DNA of 64,000 bases from DATHKG01 sp035489435 (GTDB lineage: Bacteria; Bacteroidota; Bacteroidia; Chitinophagales; Chitinophagaceae), in the NCBI GenBank assembly GCA_035489435.1, contig DATHKG010000005.1; one strand, given 5' to 3'. The translations under genes were made by a program, and so were the position numbers. Of this stretch, positions 18,312 to 27,532 are shown one piece after another. Numbering within the stretch: the stretch's first letter is position 1; each line of letters opens with the position of its first letter. The notes below the pieces were generated by a model. It was not told the DNA's origin. It searched no databases and worked only from the letters and a program-made list of their open reading frames with translations.

Positions 18312-21300
18312 TTATGTGCCGTTGCTAATCGCCTTCGCAATAGCTTCCAAATGCTCGTTAAAGCTACTCAATTGAATAAGCATTTGACCAGAAGTATCAT
18401 TCTGATCCAACCCCCCAAACTTGTTGTTCTTTCGAAAAACTGTTTTGATTTGTTCCCAGCGTTCGAGTTCAGGTGCGGTAATATAACCGCCAAGTTCTTT
18501 TAGCTTAAGCAGGTTTGCCTCAGCATCCGAGGTTAATGTTTGTGATTCACTTTCGTAGTGGGAGAGGATCAGTGTTCGAACCTCTTCGATGTTCATCAAT
18601 GGTACAACTTTGCCGACCATCTTGTTCATGTTCCGATAAGACCCCTGCAATTTAAAAGAGGGCTCTGTGCGATAAGCATCTTTCATGGCAGCGCTTGCGA
18701 TGTATTGCTGGTTCACGCGGATCACAATGTCGCGAATCATTAAGATGGACCGAAGAACAGCGAGCGCATCATCGACTTCCTGGCCCTGGTAATTGCCTTC
18801 AAGAGCGGGCAGCATTTCCGCGGATGTTTCAATGTAGTTGATGAGTTTATGAAGATCCTCAAAGCTTCGGTTTGAGATTTTTTGCAGGTAACGGTTTTCG
18901 GCAACGGCGTTTTCAATTAAGCTAAGGTTGAATAGATGATCGGAAGTGCCAATTACATCACCAAGGTTATAAACATCAGCCCGGTTTGCAAGCATGTCGG
19001 GAATCTTGAATTGCTCACCGCTTTCTGTGTAGGGGTTACCCGCCATTACCACGCAAAAACGTTTTCCGCGCAAATCATAAGTCTTGCTATCACCTTCGAA
19101 GATACCATCCATCTTGCGCTGACCATCGGCCAGGGAGATAAACTTTTGCAGGAACTCGGGACTGCAATGCTGGATATCATCCAGGTAAAGCATAACGTTA
19201 TCGGCCATCTCAAAAGCCAGGTTGATCTTTTTGAGTTCTTCACGGGCACCGGAAGTGGTTGCTTCGACGGGATCGATAGATGTGATACGATGACCAATGC
19301 TTGGCCCATTGATTTTCACGAAATGCAGACCCATCGTTTTGGAGAGGTACTCCATCAAGGTGGTTTTACCATAACCTGGAGGGGAGATCAGGAGTAGCAT
19401 ACCCATACGGGCTGTGCGTTTATCATCACCAGCTGCACCGATCTGCTTTGCGAGATTTGAACCGATCAAAGGAAAATATATTTCATTGATCAGGCGGTTT
19501 CGTACAAATGAACTCAAGACGCGCGGTTCAAACTCACCGATCTTCAAAGCATGTTTGTAGCTTTTTGTAAGGTCGCTCTTGACTTTGTTGAAGGCTTCAA
19601 AAGCGGGAACAACGGTCGAGGTGTAGTTCTCCATCTTTGAAAGGAAAGAATGGAAGTTCAGGTTGTATTGCTGCCCTGAAATGACAGCATGCGTGCCCTT
19701 CAATCCATTAATCTGGCTTGAGTCTGAAGTGGCGCGCTCTTTATAAGGATGGCTCTTGAATAGAAGTAGACAGGCGGCTTCATCAATATAGGTTGCATCA
19801 TACCCGCCTTGCTGCAAAAATGCCTGCAGCCAATTCTTTATAATCTGGAACCGGTCTTCAACACTGAATCCTGCATTTTCTGTATCCTTTGCAAAAACAT
19901 CAAAACGTTTTTGCGCTTGGAGGAATTCATTAAATCCTTTTTTGATGTGGATGGCCTGCTCACTGGCAGTGAAACTTAGGTTTGATGCAAATTCCTCATA
20001 AAGATATTGTGCAACATCATTAATGTGTGCAATGACGTATGTATCGTTAGCTCCGTTAGCTCCGTGAGCGCCGGTAACTCCGGCAACTCCGGCAAGCCCT
20101 ATGGCACCTGCAGTATTTGAAGCATTGAACGTATTTTTGCCATTACCATTATGTGTATTAGTAGAAATGGCATTAACGGTGTTGGATGTAATGGAAGTGC
20201 TTGCAGAATTGCTTCCGTTTGTGTTATTTGAAGCGCTGGTAGTGTCGCCAGTGTTAAGACCTACATAAAGCCTGTACTTATTTACAATCTCATTTACCAC
20301 ATAAGCGGACTGCCTGCTTCCTGGAAAACTTTTCTCAATAGAATGAGCTGCAGATATTAACTGCGACAATTTATTTGTAGCTGCTTCATCTATCTGTAAC
20401 CAAAATAGCTGGGCGGCTACGCGAACTGAAGGCGGATAATTCAGGATACCCAGGCCTTCCCGAAGAGAACGAAGTTGCTCAAATATCAGGATCGCATCAG
20501 TATTATGAACACCTTTTAAATAAGCGGCTGCGTAATCACGCTCGACTTTGTCATTGATATAGCTGATATGATCAAAATTATTTTGACCTGCAGTACCGAT
20601 AGCGCCTGCAGTCCCTGCAGTCCCTGCAGTGCCCGCAGTACCTGAAGTGTCATTGGCACCACCTGTACCATTTGTAACAACTGCGGCATCTGTACTTCGG
20701 TGAATAGTAGATGCCACGCCTGTCAAGGAATTTTCATAAGCCTGATAAGCCTGGTATGCCAGATATTCACCACGGTATACCGACGTGTTCTCCGAAATCA
20801 ACTCCTGCTCCCAGATAAAACGATATTGATATAATGCCTCGGCTTTAACCTCCTTATAAAAACTCGTACCGATCAAATGGAAAAACAGCTTCTCATCTCT
20901 CCGGACTATGCTTAAGTCAAGCACCTGTTTATTCACTACGAACTTATAATCACCTAGTGCAATGATGTTCTGGCCATCCACGAACAAATCGGTCTTGTCT
21001 TTTAAGTTGCGAAGTGCATCTTCCTGTGCAACCTTTAATAAGTTCTCAAGATTTTCGGCTTTTGCAACATCGCCCAGCGCAGCAAGGTCAGCGACAAGAC
21101 CGCGTATTTTGCCAATCATTAAATCAGCTGAGAAAAACGCATATATGCTTTCCTTGCTATCAAACGATCGCGCCTTGTTTTCGACGTTCTTCAGAACACG
21201 TAATCCGATTTGTTCCAATGAAGCAGAACGTTTGTTGATCTGCGCGATCAACATTTCCTTCTTGCCATTAAAGGCCTTGATCACTTCGTCACGCTTATCT

Positions 21301-23504
21301 GCAATCTTCAAAACAAAATCAGAAAAATCAGCAAACTTGCTTTCAAGCTCTTCCACCTGCACACTCACCTTGGTGAAATAATCCTCGCATTTTTCAGGAG
21401 AGGTAGAGAGATCAAGGAAGGAAACTATGCCCTGTTCAAGTAAAGTTAGTTGTGCGTAGAACTCGCCGGTTGCTTCCTTGCTTCGCAATGAGTTCAGCGT
21501 TCGGGCCAGGTCGGCCTTCACCTCGTTCAGCGATGCAAAGATCAGGGAGATCTTTTCAATGATTCGAGTGCTCTGCGTTGTGTCTTCTATTTTCAGGCTG
21601 TTCAGGATATCAATCAACATCTCCAGTTCGCCCGCAATACCTTTTACCGCGGCTTCTATGGCTAAAGCATCAATGGCCTTGGTAACACCGGTAACAGCTG
21701 CCTTTTGGGCGACAACCTTCTGCTCGTATGGTTCCAGTGCCTTGTCTTTTAGCAAAAAGTTTATGGTGTCTTGGGAAAGTGTCGTGTTATAACCATCGAG
21801 CACTTTCTGCAGTTCCTCAACCTTATCGAGCGCAACATATTTTACGTTTCGCAGATCAATCACCGCACCCTGCATGTTGCGGGTGTTTGCAAGCATCTGC
21901 ACCAGTTGATCAAGGGAGGTCACCACATTGTTCTTGATATCAATCACCAGCTGATCAACGCGTTTCTGCATTGTCGCCAATGTCTCGCGTGCATGTTGGC
22001 GCTGTGCCTGCACTTTTGCAAATTCATCAATAGCGGTATTCGCAATGTCTTTTATCGAAGACAACGGTGTAGCTAAATCAAAAGTCGCCGGATCACGTAT
22101 CCAGAAATAAGAATCGATAACATCATTCGCTTTTTTCTGGATGTCTTCATAAAGCCGCGAATAAGAATCCTCCTTGCTCAACAACTGGATGATCTCCTGG
22201 CTCTCAGACATCGCACTCACAATATCCTTGTTCCCGATCTTATACAGCACATTGTCGTGCATGCCATCGTTTTCCTTCAACACAGCTGTATAAGGTGTTT
22301 GCCAGATCTGCACCTGGTGATGACGCACAGCTTCTGCTTCGGTCCGGAAATAAATGAGCTTGCCATCATTAAAAACTGTAAAGCCATTACAGATGATCGG
22401 GGTTTCAACCTGCTGTACAATGATGTTATAAGACATCAGCACATAAGTGTTACTCCGAACCTGGTAAAATATGTAAAGGATGTCTTCACCATTCGGGGAA
22501 GCCACACTGCGGATAAATTCGAGGCCAGTCAGATCGGATTCAAACAATTTATAATCGCCGTTCTGGAGATAATATCCGTTTGGAAAGATTACACCCTGGT
22601 TATCCGGCAACAAAATACCCGCATCAAGCAACATTTTGATTGGCTTCACTTCCCGGGTGCGTGCATTAAATATATAGGAACGCGCCTCTTCCTGGTAAGG
22701 CTTTATCTTCAACGCCACCAGGTTACCAAGATCAGCATAATAATATTCGGCATCATCGAGCTGCTGATCCTTGTTCAACACCGGTTCATGATAGATACCG
22801 CGACCGGATGCGGTATTGTTTTCAACTTTAAAGGTTATATCACCTCCAATGGCTTCAATAAACACCTTGTCGAGAATCGAGATATGCGGGTAAGCACCCA
22901 GGCGACGATCTTCCAAATTTGTTTTGATCCAACGGAAATCATGCTGTGGTGCGCGTTGCACCTCATGGATAGACCGGTCATCTACGTAAGTAAGCTGGTT
23001 GTTTTTGATCAGCCATTTAAACGCCTTTCGATCATCGACCGTTTTCCCGGTCTGAAAAATCATATACAGGTAGTTCCCGCTTTGGAAAAACCTGGCGAAC
23101 AATGAATCGCGGTAATATTTATAGAGATTGGTAAAGTCAGTAACAAAAGCTGCATCATCAATCAGCGTTAAAGGCTGCGGTTCAAAATGATCATTGGCGA
23201 ACTTATAGATACTGAACACATCGCTCAGCTTGATATCTTCCTTCAGACCAAACTGCACATTGTACCCGAATATACAAAGATCGCCCAGGGCAATAATGCC
23301 CCGCGATTCCCCATGATTTTCAGTTGTGATCCTTTGGTTAGCGATCAGCTCAAATCCATCAGAACTGAATACCTCATGCCTGGCTACATTTAGCTTGGCC
23401 AGTCTCGCGGCAAGTTCGATGCGCTGCTCGTTCAGCCTGTTCCGGATAATCTCGTAAGTTCCGGAATCAAGTGCAGATCCCGTCTTTTGCTCTGTTACTG
23501 CCAT
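18312..23504 (-). CDS. giant AAA+ ATPase of the PspA/flotillin operon
   Basis: 1730 residues. The N-terminal ~430 residues are beta-rich (propeller-like by eye: GIIALGDLCIFGYN and similar repeating strands). Long coiled-coil segments (~450-850) follow, then a second small beta region, two low-complexity inserts (~940-970 and ~1085-1155) and a C-terminal AAA+ module with Walker A SPPGYGKTT (~1370), Walker B VMLYLDDIQ and sensor-1-like VVMAGNPY. It matches proteins often labelled 'DNA repair ATPase', a label with little functional support. It is the last gene of an operon with PspA and flotillin, separated from flotillin by ~280 bases and a hairpin. By analogy with Vps4 and ESCRT-III it could remodel PspA polymers; that is inference. 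Confidence 0.85.
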   Translation of the reverse strand: MAVTEQKTGSALDSGTYEIIRNRLNEQRIELAARLAKLNVARHEVFSSDGFELIANQRITTENHGESRGIIALGDLCIFGYNVQFGLKEDIKLSDVFSIYKFANDHFEPQPLTLIDDAAFVTDFTNLYKYYRDSLFARFFQSGNYLYMIFQTGKTVDDRKAFKWLIKNNQLTYVDDRSIHEVQRAPQHDFRWIKTNLEDRRLGAYPHISILDKVFIEAIGGDITFKVENNTASGRGIYHEPVLNKDQQLDDAEYYYADLGNLVALKIKPYQEEARSYIFNARTREVKPIKMLLDAGILLPDNQGVIFPNGYYLQNGDYKLFESDLTGLEFIRSVASPNGEDILYIFYQVRSNTYVLMSYNIIVQQVETPIICNGFTVFNDGKLIYFRTEAEAVRHHQVQIWQTPYTAVLKENDGMHDNVLYKIGNKDIVSAMSESQEIIQLLSKEDSYSRLYEDIQKKANDVIDSYFWIRDPATFDLATPLSSIKDIANTAIDEFAKVQAQRQHARETLATMQKRVDQLVIDIKNNVVTSLDQLVQMLANTRNMQGAVIDLRNVKYVALDKVEELQKVLDGYNTTLSQDTINFLLKDKALEPYEQKVVAQKAAVTGVTKAIDALAIEAAVKGIAGELEMLIDILNSLKIEDTTQSTRIIEKISLIFASLNEVKADLARTLNSLRSKEATGEFYAQLTLLEQGIVSFLDLSTSPEKCEDYFTKVSVQVEELESKFADFSDFVLKIADKRDEVIKAFNGKKEMLIAQINKRSASLEQIGLRVLKNVENKARSFDSKESIYAFFSADLMIGKIRGLVADLAALGDVAKAENLENLLKVAQEDALRNLKDKTDLFVDGQNIIALGDYKFVVNKQVLDLSIVRRDEKLFFHLIGTSFYKEVKAEALYQYRFIWEQELISENTSVYRGEYLAYQAYQAYENSLTGVASTIHRSTDAAVVTNGTGGANDTSGTAGTAGTAGTAGAIGTAGQNNFDHISYINDKVERDYAAAYLKGVHNTDAILIFEQLRSLREGLGILNYPPSVRVAAQLFWLQIDEAATNKLSQLISAAHSIEKSFPGSRQSAYVVNEIVNKYRLYVGLNTGDTTSASNNTNGSNSASTSITSNTVNAISTNTHNGNGKNTFNASNTAGAIGLAGVAGVTGAHGANGANDTYVIAHINDVAQYLYEEFASNLSFTASEQAIHIKKGFNEFLQAQKRFDVFAKDTENAGFSVEDRFQIIKNWLQAFLQQGGYDATYIDEAACLLLFKSHPYKERATSDSSQINGLKGTHAVISGQQYNLNFHSFLSKMENYTSTVVPAFEAFNKVKSDLTKSYKHALKIGEFEPRVLSSFVRNRLINEIYFPLIGSNLAKQIGAAGDDKRTARMGMLLLISPPGYGKTTLMEYLSKTMGLHFVKINGPSIGHRITSIDPVEATTSGAREELKKINLAFEMADNVMLYLDDIQHCSPEFLQKFISLADGQRKMDGIFEGDSKTYDLRGKRFCVVMAGNPYTESGEQFKIPDMLANRADVYNLGDVIGTSDHLFNLSLIENAVAENRYLQKISNRSFEDLHKLINYIETSAEMLPALEGNYQGQEVDDALAVLRSILMIRDIVIRVNQQYIASAAMKDAYRTEPSFKLQGSYRNMNKMVGKVVPLMNIEEVRTLILSHYESESQTLTSDAEANLLKLKELGGYITAPELERWEQIKTVFRKNNKFGGLDQNDTSGQMLIQLSSFNEHLEAIAKAISNGT
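20605..20649. repeat. in-frame 9-bp tandem repeat inside the ATPase gene
   Basis: Five units of the CCTGCAGTC type, the last two degenerate. On the coding strand they encode successive Gly-Thr-Ala triplets within a low-complexity insert. A second insert (about 20040-20250) encodes Ala/Gly/Val and Asn/Ser/Thr-rich sequence without perfect units. The copy number is in multiples of three bases, so it could vary without frameshifting. Confidence 0.8.
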
Positions 23505-23559
23505 ATTAAACCGAGATAAGGAAATTGATATAAATCCGTGATTGGCGGATTCAATATTG

Positions 23560-23710
23560 ATTCATTAAAAAACGATGCCAGATGATTTTTTTTGGAATGA
23601 ATGATTTATTGAATGTTACTATTGAACGGTCTTGTTGAATCCTGAATAATTCATTGAATGATACAATTGAATGATCTTATAAATCCTGAATGACCTTATT
23701 GAATCCGCAA
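23560..23710. repeat. degenerate TTGAATGAT/TTGAATCC repeats
   Basis: Between the ATPase and flotillin genes the motif TTGAAT followed by GAT, GTT or CC recurs at least six times (for example near 23609, 23636, 23652, 23665 and 23699). Spacing is irregular, so this is an interspersed degenerate array rather than a clean tandem repeat. Confidence 0.6.
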
Positions 23711-23728
23711 AAATTATAGAACAAACTA

Positions 23729-23766
23729 AACAGTAGCTGCACTCATAAAAAGCTGCAGCTACTGTT
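23729..23766 (-). terminator. 13-bp stem hairpin after the flotillin gene
   Basis: A perfect inverted repeat with arms 23729-23741 and 23754-23766 (core CAGTAGCTGCA / TGCAGCTACTG) and a 12-base loop begins 15 bases past the flotillin stop. Read on the minus strand it is followed by a weak T-rich stretch. It may terminate or attenuate transcription between flotillin and the ATPase, or protect the upstream mRNA end. Confidence 0.6.
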
Positions 23767-23781
23767 ACTATTTAGAATCTC

Positions 23782-25824
23782 TTATGCACCCAACTTTTTA
23801 TTCGACAAACCAAGACTCTGCGCCAATTTTCCAAGATCCATGATCGCCGGCAGATCGGTGTCCGAACTATTCGCCTGCATCTTCATCAACACTGCAGAGA
23901 TAGTCAGGTTCTTCAGATCATTGGTCGAGATATTGTATTTTGAAGCAAAGGAGCGGATACGTTCCAGCAATTTCCCGTCCCCGTTACCATTGCCATCACC
24001 TATCAAAGCGTTTTTGATATCAGTAGCATGTTCGCTTTCATTGATCAAACGATCGAAGCCCCTGGCATTTGAGATCTGGTTAACAATATTCTGGAAGAAC
24101 ATGGTCTCACCACCAACGATATCGATCCTCGCACTCTTAAGCGCCTCGCCCAAAACGCCAGCCTGGGCCATAGCGATATCTTTATGTATGTTGATACCAG
24201 CAAGTGCAATGTCGCGATCCTTCGCCAATAACAACTTGAACTCTTCGTGATCCTTACCAACACCATCCAGCTTTTTCATCGCTTCAGCCTTATGTTCAAT
24301 ACCCGCAGCTTCAGCAAAAGCTTTTTCCCTGGTGACCTCAGCCTCAGCAAGACCTTGCTTACGACGTGCATCGGCCATTTTTTCAACGATACCGGCATCG
24401 GCCGTACCCTGGCGCTCGGAAGCTTCAGCCTTTGCAATCATTACTTCAGCTTCAGACAAACCAAGCGTTGCATCTTCACGAGCCTGGGCTTCAGCCAGTA
24501 TCTTACGGGCTTCGGCTTCCTTAACTGAAGCTTCTTTTTTCGCTTCAGCATCAATGATGGTTTGTTTACCGCGTTCTTCAGCGGCTTTTTTATCAGCTTC
24601 AGCAGCTTTAACAGTATAGATCAGTTTTTCTTCAGCCATGCGTGTAGCATTGGTAATACCCACACTTTTCTGGCGTTCAACTTCACGGAAAGATTCGATG
24701 TCTTTCATATTCTGTTGTTCTTCCACCACGCCTTTTTCAAGCTTAACCCTTTCGCGGATCACATCCTGGATGTTCTTCTTTTCAACTTCAATATTACGGT
24801 CGCGCTCGATCTGGGCAAGGGTTACGATTTTTTCTCTTTCGGTTGCTTCCAATGCACGATCTTTCTCTACTCTTTCCGTTTCAACCGCATTTGTACGTTC
24901 TTTATTTTTTGCAGCAATGATGATCTGGCGAAGTTTGTTTTCTTCCTGTATGGCCAGGCTTTCATCGGTCTTTATCCGCACTGTTTCTGATTTCAGTCTT
25001 TCTTCTTCACGAACCTTCAGGATCTCTGCCTGTTCGCGTGACTTTACATTATCAATCTCACGTTTTTGTTTTTCTTCTTTTTCGGCTTGTTGTCTTTCCA
25101 GTTCAAGAATGGCTTCACGTGCCTCCACGTTTTGTTTTTTGATCACCTTTTCCTCATCACGACGGATCAGGTTTGCGTGGATATTCTGTGCGGCAGTGAG
25201 TTCAGTAATCTTGCGGATACCCTGTGAATCAAGGATATTACCGGGGCTGAGGAACTTCATTTCAGTTTGTTCGAGATAGTCAATGGCACAGTCGTCCAGG
25301 ATATAACCATTCAGATCTGTACCAATGATACCTAGTATCTCGTCCCTGAATTCACGACGGGCTTCATACAAGGAGATAAAATCAAACTTCTTACCAACTG
25401 TTTTCAAGGCTTCTGAGAACTTTGCTTCAAACAAATTGGTCAGCGTATCCGTATCAGAAGCACGTTCGGTGCCGATGATCTGTGCAACGTTTAATACGTC
25501 TTCCACATTTTTATTTACGCGAACGAAAAACGCGACCTTGATGTCTGCCCGGATATTATCCTTGCATATCAGTCCTTCGAATTCCAGGCGGTCGATTTGT
25601 AACTTCTTAACAGAGATGTCCATGATCTCCATTTTATGAAGAATCGGGATCACATACATACCCTGGTTAAATGCTACTTTACCACCGCCAACACCGGTTC
25701 TCACGATGGCCTTGCCTTGCGGGATCTTTTTATAGAAGCTGGCAAAGGCAGCAAGTAAAATGAAGAGTAAAAACGCGATACCACCAACGATGAGGAGAGT
25801 GATTCCGCCAAGAGATTCTAGCAT
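23782..25824 (-). CDS. flotillin-like SPFH/band-7 protein
   Basis: 680 residues. An N-terminal membrane segment (residues ~8-30, GGITLLIVGGIAFLLFILLA) precedes an SPFH/PHB domain (~35-190; GVGGGKVAFNQGMYVIPILHK, then NIRADIKVAFFVRV). A very long Glu/Lys/Ala-rich coiled coil follows (~200-500, with many EA repeats of the flotillin type) and a short folded C-terminus with a Gly/Asn linker near 620. It is a YqiK/FloT-like scaffold of membrane microdomains. Its upstream neighbour encodes a YqiJ-like OB-fold membrane protein, the usual flotillin partner. Co-location with PspA points to envelope-stress or membrane-fluidity control. Confidence 0.93.
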   Translation of the reverse strand: MLESLGGITLLIVGGIAFLLFILLAAFASFYKKIPQGKAIVRTGVGGGKVAFNQGMYVIPILHKMEIMDISVKKLQIDRLEFEGLICKDNIRADIKVAFFVRVNKNVEDVLNVAQIIGTERASDTDTLTNLFEAKFSEALKTVGKKFDFISLYEARREFRDEILGIIGTDLNGYILDDCAIDYLEQTEMKFLSPGNILDSQGIRKITELTAAQNIHANLIRRDEEKVIKKQNVEAREAILELERQQAEKEEKQKREIDNVKSREQAEILKVREEERLKSETVRIKTDESLAIQEENKLRQIIIAAKNKERTNAVETERVEKDRALEATEREKIVTLAQIERDRNIEVEKKNIQDVIRERVKLEKGVVEEQQNMKDIESFREVERQKSVGITNATRMAEEKLIYTVKAAEADKKAAEERGKQTIIDAEAKKEASVKEAEARKILAEAQAREDATLGLSEAEVMIAKAEASERQGTADAGIVEKMADARRKQGLAEAEVTREKAFAEAAGIEHKAEAMKKLDGVGKDHEEFKLLLAKDRDIALAGINIHKDIAMAQAGVLGEALKSARIDIVGGETMFFQNIVNQISNARGFDRLINESEHATDIKNALIGDGNGNGDGKLLERIRSFASKYNISTNDLKNLTISAVLMKMQANSSDTDLPAIMDLGKLAQSLGLSNKKLGA

Positions 25825-25842
25825 GGTTAAGAGTTAAGAGGG

Positions 25843-25910
25843 TGAGTGTTTAGTTATGAGTTATGAGTTAGGAGTGATGAGTGAGTTATGAGTTCTTTGA
25901 GGATGAGTTT
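25843..25910. repeat. GAGTTATGAGTTA repeats upstream of flotillin
   Basis: The junction between the YqiJ-like and flotillin genes carries overlapping copies of GAGTTATGAGTT (25858-25869 and 25883-25894) plus degenerate GAGTGATGAGT units. They lie just before the flotillin start and end about 110 bases short of the YqiJ-like gene stop. Confidence 0.6.
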
Positions 25911-26019
25911 GTGTTTTATTTGGGATAAGGTTGAATGAAAAAATATAATTATGCGATGATGATAGGAATTAGACGTGATTATGGTTAAAAGGATATCAAT
26001 TGTAGAGGGAAATCATGGG

Positions 26020-26700
26020 TTATACGATGTTATTTAGGGTTATTTCGGGAACCACATAATAAAACCTCCCATCTTTTGATTCATCAGCGATCATAACGTC
26101 GGCGTTGTAATTGATTGTATCGCCGGATTTGGATTTTACGTTTAGGCGGATCACGTCATTGTTGATTACAAGTTCTGCGGCGCCGATCTTGTCGCCGGTT
26201 ACTGAGGAGCGCATTTTTGCTATGCGTCCCAGAAGGTCCAGTGATTCATCTCCGTTATATCCCATGGCTTTATAAACTTTTACTAATGGTTTGGTAACAA
26301 AACGGGTTACAAAAAACGCGAGAGCGAAAACAGGTATTAAGATCAGGGCTGATTTCCAGCCCCAGCTTGCCATTCCGAGAAACACAGAACTAACGAGGGT
26401 GATAATCCAGGCGATAAATTTAAAGGTTGAATATACTACCATGAATGGCACTTTGCCGACATTCACATAGTCCATCGCTTTTGAAAACCATCCTTGCTCA
26501 GCGCTGACTTCACCATCCACATCAACATCGGTATCAGGACTAACATCAACACCGGTATCAACCTCCGGTGCAAAGTCAAGGTCGCCCAGGAAATCACCGG
26601 CTATAAGGGTAAACACCCAGTATAGTGCAGTGATGCCCGTTAGTACGGTCATTATGCCATTTGAAAGCGGGTGAAACAGGAGGTTAAAGAAGTCTGACAT
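26020..26700 (-). CDS. YqiJ/NfeD-like OB-fold membrane protein
   Basis: 226 residues. Three hydrophobic segments are visible (about residues 15-33, 83-108 and 114-135), with an Asp/Val-rich acidic loop after the first (VDTGVDVSPDTDVDVDG). A C-terminal soluble domain (~150-226) has the beta pattern of the YqiJ/YuaF OB-fold (LLGRIAKMRSSVTGD, AELVINNDVIRLNVKS, NYNADVMIADE). Such proteins pair with flotillins (YqiJ-YqiK, YuaF-FloT), which fits the next gene in the operon. The role is structural or regulatory at membrane microdomains. Confidence 0.78.
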   Translation of the reverse strand: MSDFFNLLFHPLSNGIMTVLTGITALYWVFTLIAGDFLGDLDFAPEVDTGVDVSPDTDVDVDGEVSAEQGWFSKAMDYVNVGKVPFMVVYSTFKFIAWIITLVSSVFLGMASWGWKSALILIPVFALAFFVTRFVTKPLVKVYKAMGYNGDESLDLLGRIAKMRSSVTGDKIGAAELVINNDVIRLNVKSKSGDTINYNADVMIADESKDGRFYYVVPEITLNNIV

Positions 26701-26722
26701 GACAGGTTAAGGTTAATGTTGT

Positions 26723-26791
26723 TGTCTAAGTAATCGGCAAATGTTTGACTAAGTGATCGGTAAATGTTTGTCCAAGTGATTGGCCAAGGGC
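26723..26791. repeat. three 23-bp degenerate tandem repeats
   Basis: Units at 26723-26745, 26746-26768 and 26769-26791 share the pattern TG(T/A)CTAAGT(A/G)ATCGG(C/T)AAATGTT, with the third most diverged. They lie in the 111-base gap between PspA and the YqiJ-like gene. Three units with no spacers rule out a CRISPR array. Confidence 0.75.
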
Positions 26792-26811
26792 ATAAGGTAA
26801 TAACTGTTTTT

Positions 26812-27528
26812 CTAATTTTCCGGGTTTTGACCCATGCCTAATTTGTTTTTAATGGCGATCAGGTCTGATTCGATGGATAACGTATCATCTTTCAAAATCT
26901 TGTTTAATTCGTCTTTAAGATCGTTTTTTGAATGAGCGATTTCTCCATAGGCTTTTGACAGTGCTTCCTGGTCTTCGACTTTGTCTTTCATACGTTCCAG
27001 CATCGCGATGGTGCCGTTGGTATCGAGTTGAGCCAGTTGTTTATTCACCTGTTGTGTTGCCTTGCTCACTTTTACACGTGCCTTGAGGGTTTTCAGTTCT
27101 TTTTCCCATTTGCCCATGTTTTCTTTCAGGATCTCGATGTTCCTGAGCATGTCCTGCGAACTCTGGTGATGCGTGAGCGCCTGTGAACGCAGGTCCTCGG
27201 CATCAGCATAATATCTGCGACGTAAAGAAAGTGCTTCGCGGGCCAGTTGTTCGGCTTTATTGAGCTCGACGTCACCTTTTTGAGCCTTCTGCATAATCAG
27301 GATGGCTTTTTCGGCATAATTCAATGATTCTTTCTGGCAGGTGGCTTCGTCATTTTCCGTCCGGATAGCGAGGGCTTTCACTTTGGCATATGCTTCGGTG
27401 GCTTCGGCGAGGTCGTCGCGGAGTTCGCGCAGGCCTTGTTCGGTCATCTTAATGGGGTCTTCCATTTTTTCGACAGCAGCATGAATTTCTGCCTGTCCGA
27501 TCCTGAAAATTCTTTTAAATAGGTTCAT
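26812..27528 (-). CDS. PspA/IM30/Vipp1 family membrane-stress protein
   Basis: 238 residues from ATG 27528, which gives MNLFKRIFRIGQAEIHAAVEKMEDP, the standard PspA N-terminal amphipathic helix. The longer frame adds 35 unlikely residues and runs into the upstream gene. The rest is the ESCRT-III-like helical hairpin and coiled coil (MTEQGLRELRDDLAEATEAYAKVKA; LKARVKVSKATQQVNKQLA; SIESDLIAIK). It binds and stabilises damaged membrane as rods or rings. It follows the YjfI-like gene by 4 bases and precedes the YqiJ-like and flotillin genes. The YjfI-PspA(YjfJ) pairing is known from enterobacterial yjf operons. Confidence 0.92.
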   Translation of the reverse strand: MNLFKRIFRIGQAEIHAAVEKMEDPIKMTEQGLRELRDDLAEATEAYAKVKALAIRTENDEATCQKESLNYAEKAILIMQKAQKGDVELNKAEQLAREALSLRRRYYADAEDLRSQALTHHQSSQDMLRNIEILKENMGKWEKELKTLKARVKVSKATQQVNKQLAQLDTNGTIAMLERMKDKVEDQEALSKAYGEIAHSKNDLKDELNKILKDDTLSIESDLIAIKNKLGMGQNPEN

Positions 27529-27532
27529 AACA

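Noticed and set aside
17787..18375. Two rightward ORFs of ~90 codons upstream of the pentapeptide gene
   Set aside because: No family resemblance, irregular codon use, and one overlaps the 3' end of the AAA+ ATPase gene on the other strand.
22257..23105. A 282-codon rightward ORF
   Set aside because: It is fully antisense to the conserved N-terminus of the AAA+ ATPase gene, and its translation looks like a frame shadow.
18312..23504. AAA+ ATPase as the eCIS ATPase (Afp15-like)
   Set aside because: It is far larger than Afp15-type ATPases, is 9 kb from the eCIS operon and belongs with PspA and flotillin.
24638..25279. A Ser-rich 213-codon rightward ORF
   Set aside because: Antisense shadow of the Glu/Lys/Ala-rich flotillin coiled coil; the Ser/Phe bias follows from that.
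26723..26791. Possible CRISPR array
   Set aside because: Three degenerate 23-bp units sit head to tail with no spacers and no cas genes nearby.
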